Shown here in pieces: positions 23,111-34,915 of a stretch of 64,000 nucleotides of DNA. The DNA is from Orientallactaga sibirica. Its lineage: Eukaryota; Chordata; Mammalia; Rodentia; Dipodidae. The stretch spans positions 13,240,001 to 13,304,000 of the forward strand of contig JAEOAD010000031.1 of the NCBI GenBank assembly GCA_036365145.1, in the 5' to 3' direction. Positions within the stretch are counted from its first letter, which is position 1. Every line of letters begins with the position of its first letter. The notes under the pieces are model-generated. The model was given only the letters and a program-made list of their open reading frames with translations. It searched no databases and had not been told where the DNA came from. A program made the position numbers and the translations under genes.

Positions 23111-23715
23111 TGAGTATCTCTCTTTTAGTCTCAAAATGACTAAAAGACAGGTCAGGTCTACACAAATGAATGGGAGCGTTGTTAGCTGATGGAAGAAGAA
23201 ATTACAGCTAGAATAGTGGATCTACAACTCCATAAGCTCAAATATAACAGGATTTAAATGGAAACACTGCAGATGCAGAAGTAAGTGAGCTCAATATGGA
23301 AAGCTCAACCCATTACAGCAGCTTCTCTTTATAGGTGGCAGTGACCACCAGGAGTCTGCAAACTCACCAGAGTGCTGAGAAGAAGCAAGAATGGTGTCTT
23401 CCGTACTAAGTGGGACATCTCCATCACACCCTCTAAGGATCAGAGGCCATTGTGGAAGATGTGGCAGGGAAAACTCAAGAGCCAAAAGAAGGGGAGGAGT
23501 GCTTTGCAATACTGTCTTCTGACCTCACAGTGGCTCAGGCTATCTACACAAGATGTAATATGTGAGAAAAAATGACATGGAAATAGAAGACAGACTAGTT
23601 GAAAAGAAGGGATTAGTGGAGGGGGGCTTTGGGAGGAGGAAAAGGGAGGATGGTGGGAGGGAATTATGATTATATTATTTATACATATGGAAGTTGTCAA
23701 TAAAAAGTTTAAAAA
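23111..23715 (+). mobile_element. L1 3' UTR fragment, subfamily 1
   Basis: 'aagtgggacatctccatcac' and 'ggatcagaggccattgtgga' correspond to the rodent L1 3' UTR. The G-rich polypurine block at 23618-23660 and the tail 'gaagttgtcaataaaaagtt' close it. A closely related tail occurs at 34741-34915. Confidence 0.65.
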
Positions 23716-25039
23716 AACTTAATTTATGGTAGGAGTCACTTTGTGGCCTATGAAATACCTGCCATTAGTATATTAGTCATATCTTATAAACCATCATTTT
23801 TATTCTTCCATCCATTTCAAGAACTGACTTGAATATTTTGCCTTTCTATTTGCCAGTGGCTCTAACACTGCTTCTCTGGAAGCCAGCAATTAGTCTCCCC
23901 TCTTCATCATATCCTTGGGCCCCATAAGTCATTCTGACTTTGATTGCTCTTTCATTCTGTGACTTGGGATAATAGGCCATTATTCTAGAAATTACTATTA
24001 TATTTTATTAATAAAAGCCAAGAGAAGTTATGGTAATGAGCCTCAGAAAGCTTTGAAAGCGGAGCACTCGCTTCTCTTGTGAAGTGTGGCTCTACAGGAC
24101 GGCCACACAGTGGATGAAGAGAGCACTGCCGCTCCTCCCCCCACAGGAAAGTGAGCACCATGCAGATGCTGGCCCTGGCGACCATCAACAAGCCGTGCTC
24201 AGGAAGGAAAACAGTGAAAGGGAATGTGACAAGAAGGCTTTGCAGGACTAGGGTGGCCACACACACTAGAGATGGAGTCATGGTCAAACTCCAAGGCTGG
24301 GTAGATGGAAGAAAGCTACACTCTTCTTTGTAAACCTTTTACCATGTATATGATCGAAGAAATACCTGCACGTATCATAAGGCATGTACTTGAGAAGTAC
24401 TGAGAAGCAAAGAATTAAGGAAATGGATGACTTTAGCAGCCATTGTGCAGGTGATGTTTTGATCTATTACATTTGAGATTCGTGTGCAGTTTTTTTTCAT
24501 GACACAGCTAAGATCATTATGTGGATATAGGTATATTTTTGCATATTTCTTGCTTAATGCTACCTGTTCTTACCCAAATCATTAAGGAAACGTTTACTAC
24601 TTATCATCTGAGGCACTTGCATCTATCCTTGCCATGCACATGTTGGAGCTTACCCAAACTCTGCATGCTCACTTTATACTCTGGGCAATCCCACCGTCCT
24701 CTGTTCTACTTTGGCTCTGCCCTTTGATAGTTCCGTCGCTACATCCTCCATGTTGAAGTGGGGAAAATGGGAGTAACAGCAATCAGTGATGTGGTTGCTC
24801 TATCACTGAAACCAGATCAGGGCTGTGAGGCACCAGCCCAAAGCCAGTGCCAGAATGGCAAGTGTGTGTGCATTTGATCTCCCATCTACTTGGAAGCCTT
24901 TCCCCTAGAAATCCGTGTAAACATCAGTTCTACCATCTTATTGGAGGAGCTTCACGATGCAACAGGTAAACGCCTTCCCTCATTGTCTTTTCTCCTTATC
25001 ATAACACATCACTGCCTGGTAGCAGGGATTTTTTTTTAT
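23716..25039. other. Unique sequence
   Basis: No gene supported. Frames at 23985-24287 (-) and 24151-24333 (+) overlap in opposite directions. Confidence 0.4.
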
Positions 25040-25604
25040 ATGTGTGATATGTGTATGCACACGTGTATAGATGTTATGCCATGTGTGGGGGAGGCCAAAG
25101 GAGAAAGCTGAGTGTCCTACTCATTTTTAATATAGATAGATATTTTATTTTAAAGACATTTTTATGAGAGAGAGGGAGAGGGAGAAGGAATGATATATGG
25201 ACATCCCAGGCCTCTTGCAGCTGCAAACAAACTCCAGACTCGTGCACCACTGTGTGTCCGGCTTGAGGTAGGTCCTGGGGAATCTAACCTGAGTCAGCAG
25301 GCTTTTCAAACAAGTGCCTTTGACTGCTGAGCCATCTCCCCAGCTGTCCTACTCTTATTGTTCATCCACACATTTCTTTCCTTGAGATGAAGGCTCTCCC
25401 TCAACCTGGAGTTGCTATAGCTCAGTGAGCCCCAGAGATTCTCTGGTCTCCACCCCCTCCCCCATGGATTGAGGTTACAGACATGCCTGGCCACTCACGT
25501 CTTTTTACACGGGTTCTGAGGAGTTGATCGTGGTCATCTCTGGCATGATAGGCTCCCATGCTTGAGTGTAAAGCACTGTTACCCACTCGAGCCATCTCCT
25601 CAGC
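25040..25604 (-). mobile_element. B3 SINE, antisense, split by a tRNA-SINE
   Basis: Left part 'gtgtgatatgtgtatgcaca' to 'gaggccaaaggagaaagctg'. Right part (25355-25604): 'cctggagttgctatagctca', 'ggattgaggttacagacatg', ending 'gagccatctcctcagctc'. A second B3 broken by the same SINE family as at 19.6 kb. Confidence 0.75.
25123..25344 (-). mobile_element. tRNA-derived SINE, short form, antisense, with target duplication
   Basis: Short-form copy flanked by the 10-bp direct repeat 'tgtcctactc' at 25113-25122 and 25345-25354. The (TC)n tail is seen as GA-rich sequence at 25168-25187. Confidence 0.9.
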
Positions 25605-25619
25605 TCTAACAGCACGAAC

Positions 25620-26096
25620 TGTTTTTCTTTTCCTTCCTTCCTTCCTTCCTTCCTTCCTTCCTTCCTTCCTTCCTTCCTTCCTTCCTTCCTTCCTTCCTCC
25701 CTTCCTCCCTCCCTCCTTCCCTCCCTCCCTCATTCCCTTCCTTCCTTCCTTCCTTCCTTCCTTCCTTCCTTCCTTCCTTCCTCCTCCTCCTCCCCCTCCC
25801 TCCCTCCCCTCCCCTCCCTCCCCTCCCTTCCTTCCTTCCTCCCTCCTTCCCTTCCTTCCTTCCTTCCTTCCTTCCTTCCTTCCTCCTCCCTCCCCTCCTT
25901 CCTTCCTTCCTCCCTCCCTTCCTCCTCATTCCTTCCTTCCTTCCCTTCCTTCCTTCCTTCCTTCCTTCCTTCCTTCCTTCCTTTCCTCCTCCTCCCTCCT
26001 TCCCTCCCTCCCCTCATTTCCTTCCTTCCTTCCTTCGTTCCTTCCTTCCTTCCTTCCTTCCTTCCTTCCTTCCTTCCTTCCTTCTCTCTCTTTCTT

Positions 26097-26150
<54 letters not shown>

Positions 26151-26153
26151 TCA
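25620..26153 (+). repeat. Polypyrimidine tract, (TTCC)n with CCT/CCCT variants, then (TTTC)n
   Basis: About 530 bp with almost no purine on the plus strand. TTCC tetramers dominate to about 26085, then TTTC to 26153. It ends directly at the antisense B1, so it is the grown A-tail of that B1. The long proline/serine/leucine or glycine/arginine/lysine frames read through it are artefacts. Confidence 0.95.
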
Positions 26154-26283
26154 GTAGGGTCTCACTCTAGCCCAGGATGACCTGGAATTCACTATGTAGT
26201 CTCAGGATGGTCTTGAACTCAGGGCGATCCTCCTGCCTCTGCCTCCCAAGTGCTAGGATTGAAGGTGTGCCCCATCACATCCA
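26154..26283 (-). mobile_element. B1 SINE, antisense, source of the adjacent polypyrimidine tract
   Basis: 'agtagggtctcactctagcc', 'cttgaactcagggcgatcct' and 'aagtgctaggattgaaggtg' identify B1 read backwards. Its A-tail side faces the TTTC/TTCC expansion. Confidence 0.88.
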
Positions 26284-26700
26284 GAGAACAGCAGGAATTT
26301 TAAGTGCTTTGTGCCCTGTCATATCTCTAACATCTAGATTCTAGCATCTGGCTTGTAGAGCATGTTCAATAAGCAGATGCTTGATGAGTGAATAGATTGC
26401 TTGGGCACTGGAGGTGAGAAATACTGATTCTGATTTTCACAGTTTAGTCTCTGGTAATGTGCTTTCATGTATGTTCTCTGAAATTATGACCTACTTTCTT
26501 AGACTAGTTTTTCTCCTGGATTTCTTTCCATAGAACAATGTGTACATGATCTCACTTCATTTTCCTATTATTATTTCAAGATCTACTTAAACTAAGAAAA
26601 TAACACCTTAAATAGCAGCAATAACATTAACAGTTGTAACAGATCCAATACTTTGCTGTATTTCCCTGCTTAGCTAATTCATAGAAAGATCACAGTGACA
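26284..26700. other. Unique sequence, weak MIR tail
   Basis: 'ggcttgtagagcatgttcaa' with 'taagcagatgcttgatgagt' resembles the MIR/L2 3' end motif. Otherwise unrecognised. Confidence 0.35.
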
Positions 26701-26717
26701 AGGAAGCTATTTCTTTT

Positions 26718-26963
26718 TAATATTTATTTTGGAGAGAGATAGAGCGAGACAGAGAGATAGGGAGAGGAAGACAGAGAATGGGCACGCCAGCAGCCTCTCA
26801 GCCACTGTGAACAAAGTCTAGACACGTGTGCCCCCTTGTGGGCAAGTGTGGCATTGCGCCCTTCCGTCACTGCATCTGGCTAAACATGGGACCTGGAGAT
26901 TGGAACTGAAGTTCTTAGGCTTAGCAGGCAGGTGCCTTAACCACTAAGCCATCTCTCCAGCCC
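26718..26963 (-). mobile_element. tRNA-derived SINE, long form, antisense, with 17-bp target duplication
   Basis: Long-form copy with the extra block 'gggcaagtgtggcattgcgc'. Flanked by 17-bp direct repeats at 26701-26717 and 26964-26980 that differ at one base (ta/ca). This fixes both ends. Confidence 0.92.
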
Positions 26964-26980
26964 AGGAAGCCATTTCTTTT

Positions 26981-28756
26981 TTAAGTGTGGATGGGACCGA
27001 TGCAGGTTTCTTTAGGGCAGTTATCCTCAGTGGTCACATGGCTTTGAGAGAAAGACAAGCAACCATCTTGGTGTGTTTCTGCTAACACTTCCTCCTAGCC
27101 TGCCCCTCCTCCATCCTCGTCATTGATAGTAACTGTTCCCTTTCTGTGGTTGTCTATTTTCTGATACCTTCAGAACAGCTGCTAAGGCCCCAGGGTGGAG
27201 GCCCGTGGTAGAAAGGCTGGACCATCGGATTTTGACCTTTCCCCCACGCTGTCTGCACCTGTAACATCGGTTTCACACACGTGCACCGAGACTTGGATAA
27301 GATGGAGCAGCTAGAGTTTAACAGTCTGCTCATTTGAGACTGGAACAAAAGAAGAAACTAATCACTCTCCTTTCATCTTCTAGAACAATCCACCCTGGAG
27401 ACTTGTTTCTGTGCCTCTTTTATCCATGGGACAGTTTTGGGGGCCCCTTTGGGATGAGCGTACAAAGATGAAATCATGGATTTCAACGTGAAACAGTCCA
27501 GCAATTTAAATCCAAAGTATCACAAAATTACATTTTTATGTTTGTAAAAGAAGGAGGGGCCAATCTGTACAGCCTATTTCAAGGTAATTAGCTTTGGTAT
27601 TTAACATGCTACAGGGAACTTGATAAATGCAGATTTGAATGAAGTTGGATCTAATCTTGCTTAAATACATAGAATAGGTTAACAAGTTAACAAATGCATG
27701 CCAGGTTAACAAGTGTTATCAAATAAAGAGACCCTTGGCGAGACTCAGCTAAGAATGACTATAATTAGTGATTGCTGATGACTGCCAATTCAAATCTCCT
27801 GGTATTCCTGAAGGACTTAGAGGTGCTTAAAAGTGTTTGTCTTCTTAAGGGGCTTGAGAAACATTTTTTCAACAATCTTGTTGACACAGTTAATTAACAG
27901 AACAATAGACACAAAGCTTTCTTAAGTTGTGCTGAGTTAAACCTCAGTCGTGGCACAGTTATTTCCAAGACTTTGATGTGTGAAATGCAAATGAACCCAT
28001 GTAGTACATCACACAGGTCTGGCTGAAAAGGAGCTGAGAAAACATGAACTCCAAGCATCTCCCACCTCCCAACTCAGCTCCACCAGAAGGTTGTTGTTCA
28101 ACATAGCTCGGATTTCTCCATTTTCCCCAGGGAAGTGTTTTCACTTGTAATGTCTCTAACATGGACCATCTCTGTCCTCACAAGCCATTAGCTAGGGAGT
28201 GAGGGTTTTCTGTGACCTCTGTTCCTCACCAGGGGTGCATTGGGACTTTCAAAATATAAATAAACCTCACAGGTTGAAAATATTAATTATCTGAGTGGAA
28301 CCAGCTACAAAGGAGGCATAACTATATCATTTGTTTTCACACATCCAAGTGTGTGTTTTATTATATATAGCCTTATTCCTGACAGCTTGTTGAAAGACAC
28401 AGAAAGTAAGAAGAAAGTGCAGAGGAACCAGGATTTTTAGTTGGACTGTGTGATGTCTGAAAGTGTGGCACTTAGAACCTTCTAGAAGCCTCAAAAATTG
28501 TCTTCTCTGCTTGGAGGATTTCGTACTTGTCTCTTTCCTGGACAAAGCGTCAGGTGTGCTAGGATGGGAATGGGTCTGTGGGCCCTGTTTTCACTTGGCT
28601 GCCAAAACATGTGGATTCTTTGTCAGCCTGCCGGGCTGAATGAGCTTTTTGCCACAGCTGGCTTTTGTCAGCAGGGTGCTGGGGAGGAAGGAGGCCCTGC
28701 TGTGGCTGGAACCAACAACAGATTCCAATGCTGGGGAGATGAACTCTATGCAAAGC
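26981..28756. other. Unique sequence
   Basis: No repeat, exon or RNA gene recognised in 1.8 kb. It includes an AT-rich part at 27600-27960. Confidence 0.4.
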
Positions 28757-28836
28757 TAAAAGGGGAGGGAGGGGAGAAAGGAAAGGAAAGGAAAGAAAAG
28801 TGAAGAGGAGGAGAAGGAGAGAGAAAGAAAGAGATT
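28757..28836 (+). repeat. Polypurine tract (GGGA/GGAAA/GAAA)
   Basis: About 80 bp of nearly pure A and G, with GGAAA pentamers at 28778-28794. It gives lysine/glutamate-rich frames that are not genes. Confidence 0.85.
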
Positions 28837-29240
28837 GACTGCTTCAGATACCCTGCTGCTAGGGACCAGCAGTTGGTTTAAAAAACCCTTTGGATGATTC
28901 TGTTATCAAGGAAGTTTTAGAACAACTGTTTCTGAAGTGTATTAAGATCTGGGGTTGAGCACTCCTGTCACACTCCAGGAGTGGGGGGGGGGGTCTTAAA
29001 ATTTGATTCTTAGAGTTCACATCTACAAGGGGAAGAGAATGCACATCATCCATTCCTGCAATGAGTGTATATCCTTGGCTTTGGGAACGTAGTTACTAAT
29101 AGAACCAGAATGGACTGACGTCAGAGAGCTTTGTTCCTGGTAGGGGAGACAGGCACTGAGTACTAGAAATATAACGACCCGTCATGATAGGAGCTGGGGA
29201 ATCACAGGCTCCAAGAGTTTCCACAGGCACATTGAACCTA
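28837..29240. other. Unique sequence
   Basis: Nothing recognised. A run of ten G lies near 28983-28993. Confidence 0.45.
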
Positions 29241-29241
29241 G

Positions 29242-29280
<39 letters not shown>
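29241..29280 (+). repeat. (GC)n(CA)n alternating purine-pyrimidine tract
   Basis: Starts 'gcgcgcgc' and passes directly into about 16 CA units. A GC block fused to CA is a strong Z-DNA-type sequence in principle. Confidence 0.95.
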
Positions 29281-29283
<3 letters not shown>

Positions 29284-29591
29284 TTTATCTTTAAAAATAA
29301 CAAGGGGCTGTTAAGTTTCATAGTGGCTCTTGCTGTTACCACAGAGAAGGGCGTTCAAGAGAAGCAATCGACAAACTTGATGTGACTTGCGATCTTCTCA
29401 CAACAGCAGAGGCCATCATTTAAACTAGAGGTCTTGAGTCTCTACTAAGTTTGTCGCTACATTAAGTTCCTGAGACATTATGCATAGGTGTGTGCATATG
29501 TGTGAGTGTGCACACACCCACCTGTTGGTTTATGTAGCAGACTGCAGAAAATCCCCTGTGTTCCTCACAGGTTGGCATATCACCTGTTTTT

Positions 29592-29774
29592 TTAAAATAT
29601 ATATATTTATTTAGAGATAAAATGAGCCCACTGGGGCTTCTTACTACTGCAAACAAACTCTAGATACATTTGCCACTTTATTCATCTGGTTTTATGTGGG
29701 TAATGGGGAATCAAATCCTGGCTGGCAGGCTTTGCAGGTAAGCACCTTTAATCACGGAGCCATTTCTCCAGCCA
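29592..29774 (-). mobile_element. tRNA-derived SINE, short form, antisense
   Basis: 'ctgcaaacaaactctagata', 'gcaggctttgcaggtaagca' and the head 'gagccatttctccagcc' are in the expected reversed order. The TC-tail is mostly lost. Confidence 0.8.
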
Positions 29775-30546
29775 GGCCAACCTTACCTTTTACAAAATGT
29801 GACTTTGTAGGTCTTCGTACCAGGAGGGGAGTCTGCATGTCCATGCTTGGAATATGACCTTGATCATATGATGCCATTAGTGAACATGGCGATAAGGGAA
29901 GCATATGAAATCCCCGTGCGTTGAGGCCTGCTTGTTCCTGGGAACCCTGGACCACAGCCATGTGAATGTCACAGACTCATTTGCTGAATGTTGATTTTAT
30001 TCCTGCCATCTGAGCTGAGATGAAGACAACACTAGGTTCCGGAGTGAGACCATCTTGAATCACCACTGAGCCCTAGGTGAACATATGAAGCATAAAACCT
30101 CCCAGTTTATGCCCAGAATCAGGAAAAATAGCATTGTTCAGCTCCTGAGTTAGATGGCTTGGGACAAAGAAAAAGCTACACGATACAGGAACATCTCATA
30201 AACTATTTTTACAAGGCATATTTTTTACTGGAAGGTAGTACTGGGTAGAAGATAGAAATGAGGGTTTTAGAGTCTTGACTCTCTGGGTACTGAATCTATC
30301 TTACACACCTCCTGTCTAGGATTGGCTAGATCTCTGCTCCATTCTTCTTATCTGTTAAGTGGGACCACTAGAGCCCCAACCTCAGAGGGCAGGCGGGAGG
30401 ACTGGCAAGCTAGTGGATTGAGAACTTGTTGAATTGCATCTGGCCTAGGGAAGTTGTTCAATGCTGTTCATTGTTGTGGCTGTGGGCATTGTGAGTGGTC
30501 ATTGCTCAGTAGACACTCAAGATTGTGTGACTCTTTGTGGGTCAAG
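29775..30546. other. Unique sequence
   Basis: Nothing recognised. Confidence 0.45.
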
Positions 30547-30556
30547 GTTGGTTCAG

Positions 30557-30772
30557 GGCTGGAGGGATGGCTTAGTGGTTAAGGTACTTGCCTGAGAAAC
30601 CTAAGGACCCAGGTTCAGTCTTCCAGATCCCATGTAAGCCAAATGCACATCATGGTGCATGCGTCTGAAGTTTGTTTGCAGTTCAATAGGCTCTGGTGTG
30701 CCCATTCTCTCTCTTTCTCCTTCTCTCTCTCCCTCCCTCTGTCTCTAATAAATAAAAACTATTTTTTAAACA
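30557..30772 (+). mobile_element. tRNA-derived SINE, short form, with target duplication
   Basis: Head 'ggctggagggatggcttagt' with both pol III boxes, a (TC)n stretch and an AAAT tail. Flanked by the 10-bp direct repeat 'gttggttcag' at 30547-30556 and 30773-30782. The last G of the 5' repeat may belong to the element. Confidence 0.9.
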
Positions 30773-30782
30773 GTTGGTTCAG

Positions 30783-31739
30783 TCCATTCCATTGTACTCT
30801 GTCACATGTTCACGGTTTATGTTGGGGAAGATTAATCATGGAAATGAATATTGAAGGCAGCTTATAAGATGCTACACAAGAGAGAGGAAGTCCTGACCAA
30901 TGGCGTTAATAGAATTTTCTTCTTTTAGCTATCTAGGAGTCAAAGATGGAATAATGTTAGTGAGCCTCTTTCATCCACAAGTGAGCAAGCCATGCCTACT
31001 CTCTGGGGTAAGGGTGGTTCTCTGAATACCAGGTGGGGCTGCTAGATAATTCTTCTTCAGTGTGGGCCACATTGTCTCTGCCCATCCCCTTACTGAGCTG
31101 TTACCCTTGTAGCAGGACTTCTAGCAGAACTCGGGGGCAGTGAATTGCAATTTGTTCCTCTGAACACACTAAAATCCACAAATCTCTTTAGAATGATGAC
31201 AGAGCTTGGAAATAAGGGTTTTGAGATAGGCAGGCTCTCAAACTCTCTGTACTCTGACTCCCCTCCCTGGCTTTCTTCCCCTTTCTTGGAATCTGTCAGC
31301 TTGGTGAGAAATAGAGCTCCCTGGTGATACTTTTTCTGTTTCCCTCTCCCCCTGGTTTCTTTCCTCAGATCCCTCTGGTGACTGTCTCACTGCCCCTTCT
31401 CTCTAGCTCCCCAAGCCCCGTCTCTCATTGCCCATGCTCTGTAGTGACTTGCACTCTAAGTCTTCCCAGGCCTGAGCTTCATGTGTCTGGAGTCTAATCC
31501 CTGGGCTTCACAAAGGTAGGATAGCTTTGTTATAAACCTGACCCATGTTACTGGCTGCCCCGTAGTATGTCCACTGGAATCCCCTTGGGTTAGCACAGTA
31601 TTGTTCATAGGGTTTTAATTACCAACTCTTTCTCATCACCTGGAGGACTGATTGCCAAGGAGATCTTGGTCCTTCCAGGTGGTAGAGGAAGGAACCATTC
31701 TCTCTTCAAGTTGTCAATCTTGCCCTTGGAGCACAGAAC
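30783..31739. other. Unique sequence
   Basis: No element or gene recognised. A pyrimidine-rich portion spans about 31330-31440. Confidence 0.4.
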
Positions 31740-33172
31740 TACCTTTAAAATGAAAATAAAATATAAACAGATGAAAACAACTGACTCCGAAATTGATCTG
31801 ACAAATGATGGCCAGAGGATGGACAAGCTAGGGGAGGGCAGAATGTTGCGGGTGGCAGGGACATGGAGGGGTAGAGGGTAGGCAGGCTGGGGAGGGAATT
31901 AAACAAGACTTAAGACAACATGAATCAGTTCCGTAGAAATCCTCATTTTGACTAGCATTCTACAAAGTATAACCACAAATAAAGAGGGATGGGGGACAGT
32001 CTGGACAGAAGGTGGAAAAAGCTTACCCTTAAAACCATGCATGGACTATGGCTGGTAATTCCCAGGCCCAGAGTTGGGTTGCCTCCGTCAGTAAGCTCTT
32101 GGCTAGAGAGACCTATGGGGTCCCCAAAACAATGTAGGTCATTTCCAAAATACTTGATTACTTGCCAGAGATAAAAGGTAAGACCCTGTTGCTGAAGACA
32201 CCAGAGGCTGTGGTCAGAGGACATTGGAATCCCGTGCTGGAACCAAAAGGGAAACTAGCTCCCTCTTGGCTAGCCCTCATAGTGCTAGAAAGCCTTGTGG
32301 AAGCTGCTGGAAGAAAATGGTCATCACAGCACGAATAAACAGGGGACCTTGCCAACTATGAAACCAATCAGTTGGACAAGAAGTACACATTTGTGCAATA
32401 ATGGCACACAGCCTCTGTGGGTAACCAACTGTTCTCTGATTGGCCATGAGGTCTGCTCAGTGGGAGAGAACTCATACCTAGTACTAGAAACCAAGTCAGA
32501 TTACCATGGTCAGGAAACTCTGACTTCAGAGAGAAGCCCTGACTGCCCTCTGGAGAAGAAGAGTGGACTTGCACACCAAAAATCTCAAACAACTTTGCCT
32601 ACCCCTCTTTAACCCAATCTGCTCTCATTCTTGGTTGGAGACTCTCCTTTATCTTACAGATGGCAGAGGAAAGCCATCAATAAGACAAGAGGATAACTGA
32701 CTGCCAGCCTCAGGACTTGCCACTTCTCCCACATCAGCTAGGGCTCAGGAAAACTCGCACTGGAAGTGGCAACATGAACACTGCTCTTACTGCTAGCCTG
32801 ACAACCAGCTCCAGGGTGATGGTGGCAGACATGGTGATTAATCAAAACCTATCCAAACAGAAATACAGAAGCTACAAAGAACTCAACACTAAATCAGGCT
32901 GCTAACAGGCCTGCCACAGCTCAGGGAACATTGCAGAAGAGGGGTGGAAAGATTGTAAGAGCCACAGAGTGGGTGGAATACCCTGAGACACAGTCCCCCC
33001 CCCACCCCTGCTATTCTACAGGGACAGACTGAAGCCTTCATGTTTCCACAGTAAATCCCATAATCCCACTGAGGAGGGCCCCAGGAAATGGGAGCAGGGG
33101 TAAGGTGATAAAAGAGTATAATATGTTAATATATATACATATTATAATAAAACAAATGATAATAAAGGGTGG
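31740..33172 (+). mobile_element. L1 3' UTR, lineage-specific long type, copy 1
   Basis: About 1.3 kb collinear with 38110-39640. Shared landmarks include 'acatgaatcagttccgtaga', 'ctagccctcatagtgctaga', 'ctctgattggccatgaggtc', 'cagtgggagagaactcatac' and 'gaaagattgtaagagccaca'. The second copy is attached to recognisable L1 ORF2-end sequence, which identifies this as L1 3' UTR. It ends in an AT-rich tail at about 33112-33172. The frame at 32295-32612 lies in the UTR and is not a gene. Confidence 0.75.
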
Positions 33173-33178
33173 TGTGGT

Positions 33179-33370
33179 CTGGGGAGATAGCTCAATTGGA
33201 AGAATGCTTGCATAACGTGCATGAAGCCCTGGGTTCTATACCTAGCCATATATAAAATTGGGCATAACACATGCTTATTTGCTCCAATTAGGTTCCTGGC
33301 CAGCCTGGGCTACATGAGTCTCTGTCTTAAAAAAAAAAACAAAAAAAAACAAACAGATAAACAAACAGGA
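33179..33370 (+). mobile_element. ID-B1 fusion SINE (B4 type), shortened, with A-rich tail
   Basis: Head 'ctggggagatagctcaattg' and 'gcatgaagccctgggttcta', then a shortened B1 part ('ggccagcctgggctacatga'). Tail of A runs with C interruptions at 33328-33368. Confidence 0.75.
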
Positions 33371-34199
33371 ATTTCTCTGCTCTTAACTTATCTCTACAGT
33401 CCTCAGACTTAGCAGTCCTGGGACCCTGGAGAATTTTGGGGTGGTATGGCAGACATATCCTGTGCACCAGGTGGTTTCTTATGACTCCTAAGCTCACAAG
33501 CAGGCGACTGTCATGTAGCAGCTAACTACTACAGACTTGTTCTGGTGAGCCTCAGTCCAGAACATATGCGCTAGTTTTCTAGGGTGCCCCAGGCCCTGCC
33601 TGTCCACGGTCTACCTATTGCAGGCCTAGGTTTTGTCCTTTCTCCATTGCTTGATGAGAACCCTGACAAAGAGTCTATGTCGTGTCTCCAACAGGAGACA
33701 AGATCCAATTTTTCTCCCCTCTGTCAAATATCTGCTGGTTTCTTCTTCCACACCGGATGGGCTCCTCAGACTGAGGTCCTATTGTTTCCTGGTTGTTGGG
33801 CACAGTTGGGCCCTAGTTATACCAGTTAGTCAGTTCTCCATCCTGATTCTGCAGAACAGTCACTGAGGAAAACCAAATAACAAAATACAAGGTTCTACTT
33901 AGACCATGGAAACAAACTCTGAATTTAGAGGTTTGGCTTCTGCATGTTTTGAAAGCTCCCCTGTTGCTGTAACAAATAGGCCGCCATGCTTGAGAGTCAC
34001 CCCCTTAGATCAATGACAAGCAACCTCTTTACTTGAGGGCCATTCACATCCAATAATCATGCTTCAAGGCAGGTTCTTAAAACAATTTACACTCACCCAT
34101 GGTCTTTATTTCCATGGGATTACTCAGCCATCATTGCCTGGCATGTGTCCAGCTACATGCGACACCAAGACAGCACTCCAGGGGCACTTCATTTGGTTG
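33371..34199. other. Unique sequence
   Basis: Nothing recognised. Two plus frames (33584-33829 and 33633-33866) overlap in different phases. Confidence 0.4.
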
Positions 34200-34560
34200 T
34201 AGAGTCTAGATTAATTGCTTTTCTCATTGCTGTGACCAAATACCCAACAAGAAGCAACTTAAGGGAGGAAGGAATTATTTTGGCTGAGAAGTCCAAGGGA
34301 AACTGTCCGTCATGGTGGGGAAGGCACAGCAGCAGAAACAGGAGGCAGCTGGTCACAACCAACCCAGAGTCAGGAAGCAGAGAACATGGACTGCTGGTTC
34401 TTAGATGGCTTTCTCCTATTCAGTCTGTCTGGGACCCCAGCCAACTGCATGGTGCTGCCCCCATTGAGGTGGCGTTTTCCTATCTAGAAACCCCTTCATG
34501 GACATGCTCAGAGATTTGTCTACAAGGTGATTTTTAGAACCTGTTAAGTTGACAATATTA
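34200..34560 (-). mobile_element. MaLR-type LTR, antisense (same family as the 50.6 kb copy)
   Basis: Reversed 3' end first: 'cattgctgtgaccaaatacc', 'aacttaagggaggaaggaat', then 'cccagccaactgcatggtgc' and 'ggacatgctcagagatttgt', closing at 'gttgacaatattagccatca'. It contains a single copy of the segment that is amplified about 24-fold at 50721-51425. Confidence 0.7.
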
Positions 34561-34740
34561 GCCATCACTAATGATGAATGAAAAATGACCCACATGAAAC
34601 ATTTAGAACTGTAGTAAGGGCCAAAGATGAAAGAAGGAGGATGCTAGCAAACAGCTGGACTCCAAGAGCTGAGCAAAGACAGAAATTGGCCTCGATATCC
34701 ATGACCTTGTAGTGCCTAGCAATATCATCGCAAGACCCTC
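34561..34740. other. Possible L1 3' UTR, degraded
   Basis: Probably continuous with the L1 tail that follows, but I cannot align it with confidence. Confidence 0.3.
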
Positions 34741-34915
34741 AAAGTAGAAGAAAAAGATGATGACATCAAACTAAAAGAAAGACTAATGGAGAGAGGGAGG
34801 GGATATGATGGAGATTGGTGTTCTAAAGTGGAATGGAGGGAGGGGAGGGAAATATCATATTTTTTGTATGTACGTATAGAAGGTGTCAATAAAAAAATTA
34901 ATAATTAAAAAAAAA
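34741..34915 (+). mobile_element. L1 3' tail, related to 23.6 kb copy
   Basis: A purine-rich block 'gagagagggagggg', then 'tagaaggtgtcaataaaaaa' and an A-rich end. The tail parallels the one at 23680-23715, indicating the same L1 subfamily. Confidence 0.6.

Noticed and set aside
25558..26157. 199-codon frame rich in Pro, Ser, Leu and Phe, and matching minus-strand Gly/Arg/Lys frames
   Set aside because: They translate the TTCC/TTTC simple repeat; the open length is a by-product of its stop-free composition.
32295..32612. 105-codon plus frame with a partial parallel at 38677-38928
   Set aside because: The parallel exists because both lie in paralogous L1 3' UTRs; the two frames differ in length and phase breaks, so this is shared ancestry of UTR sequence rather than a conserved protein.
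34145..34537. 130-codon plus frame
   Set aside because: Most of it is an antisense LTR; related copies at 50.6 kb and 46 kb do not preserve the frame.
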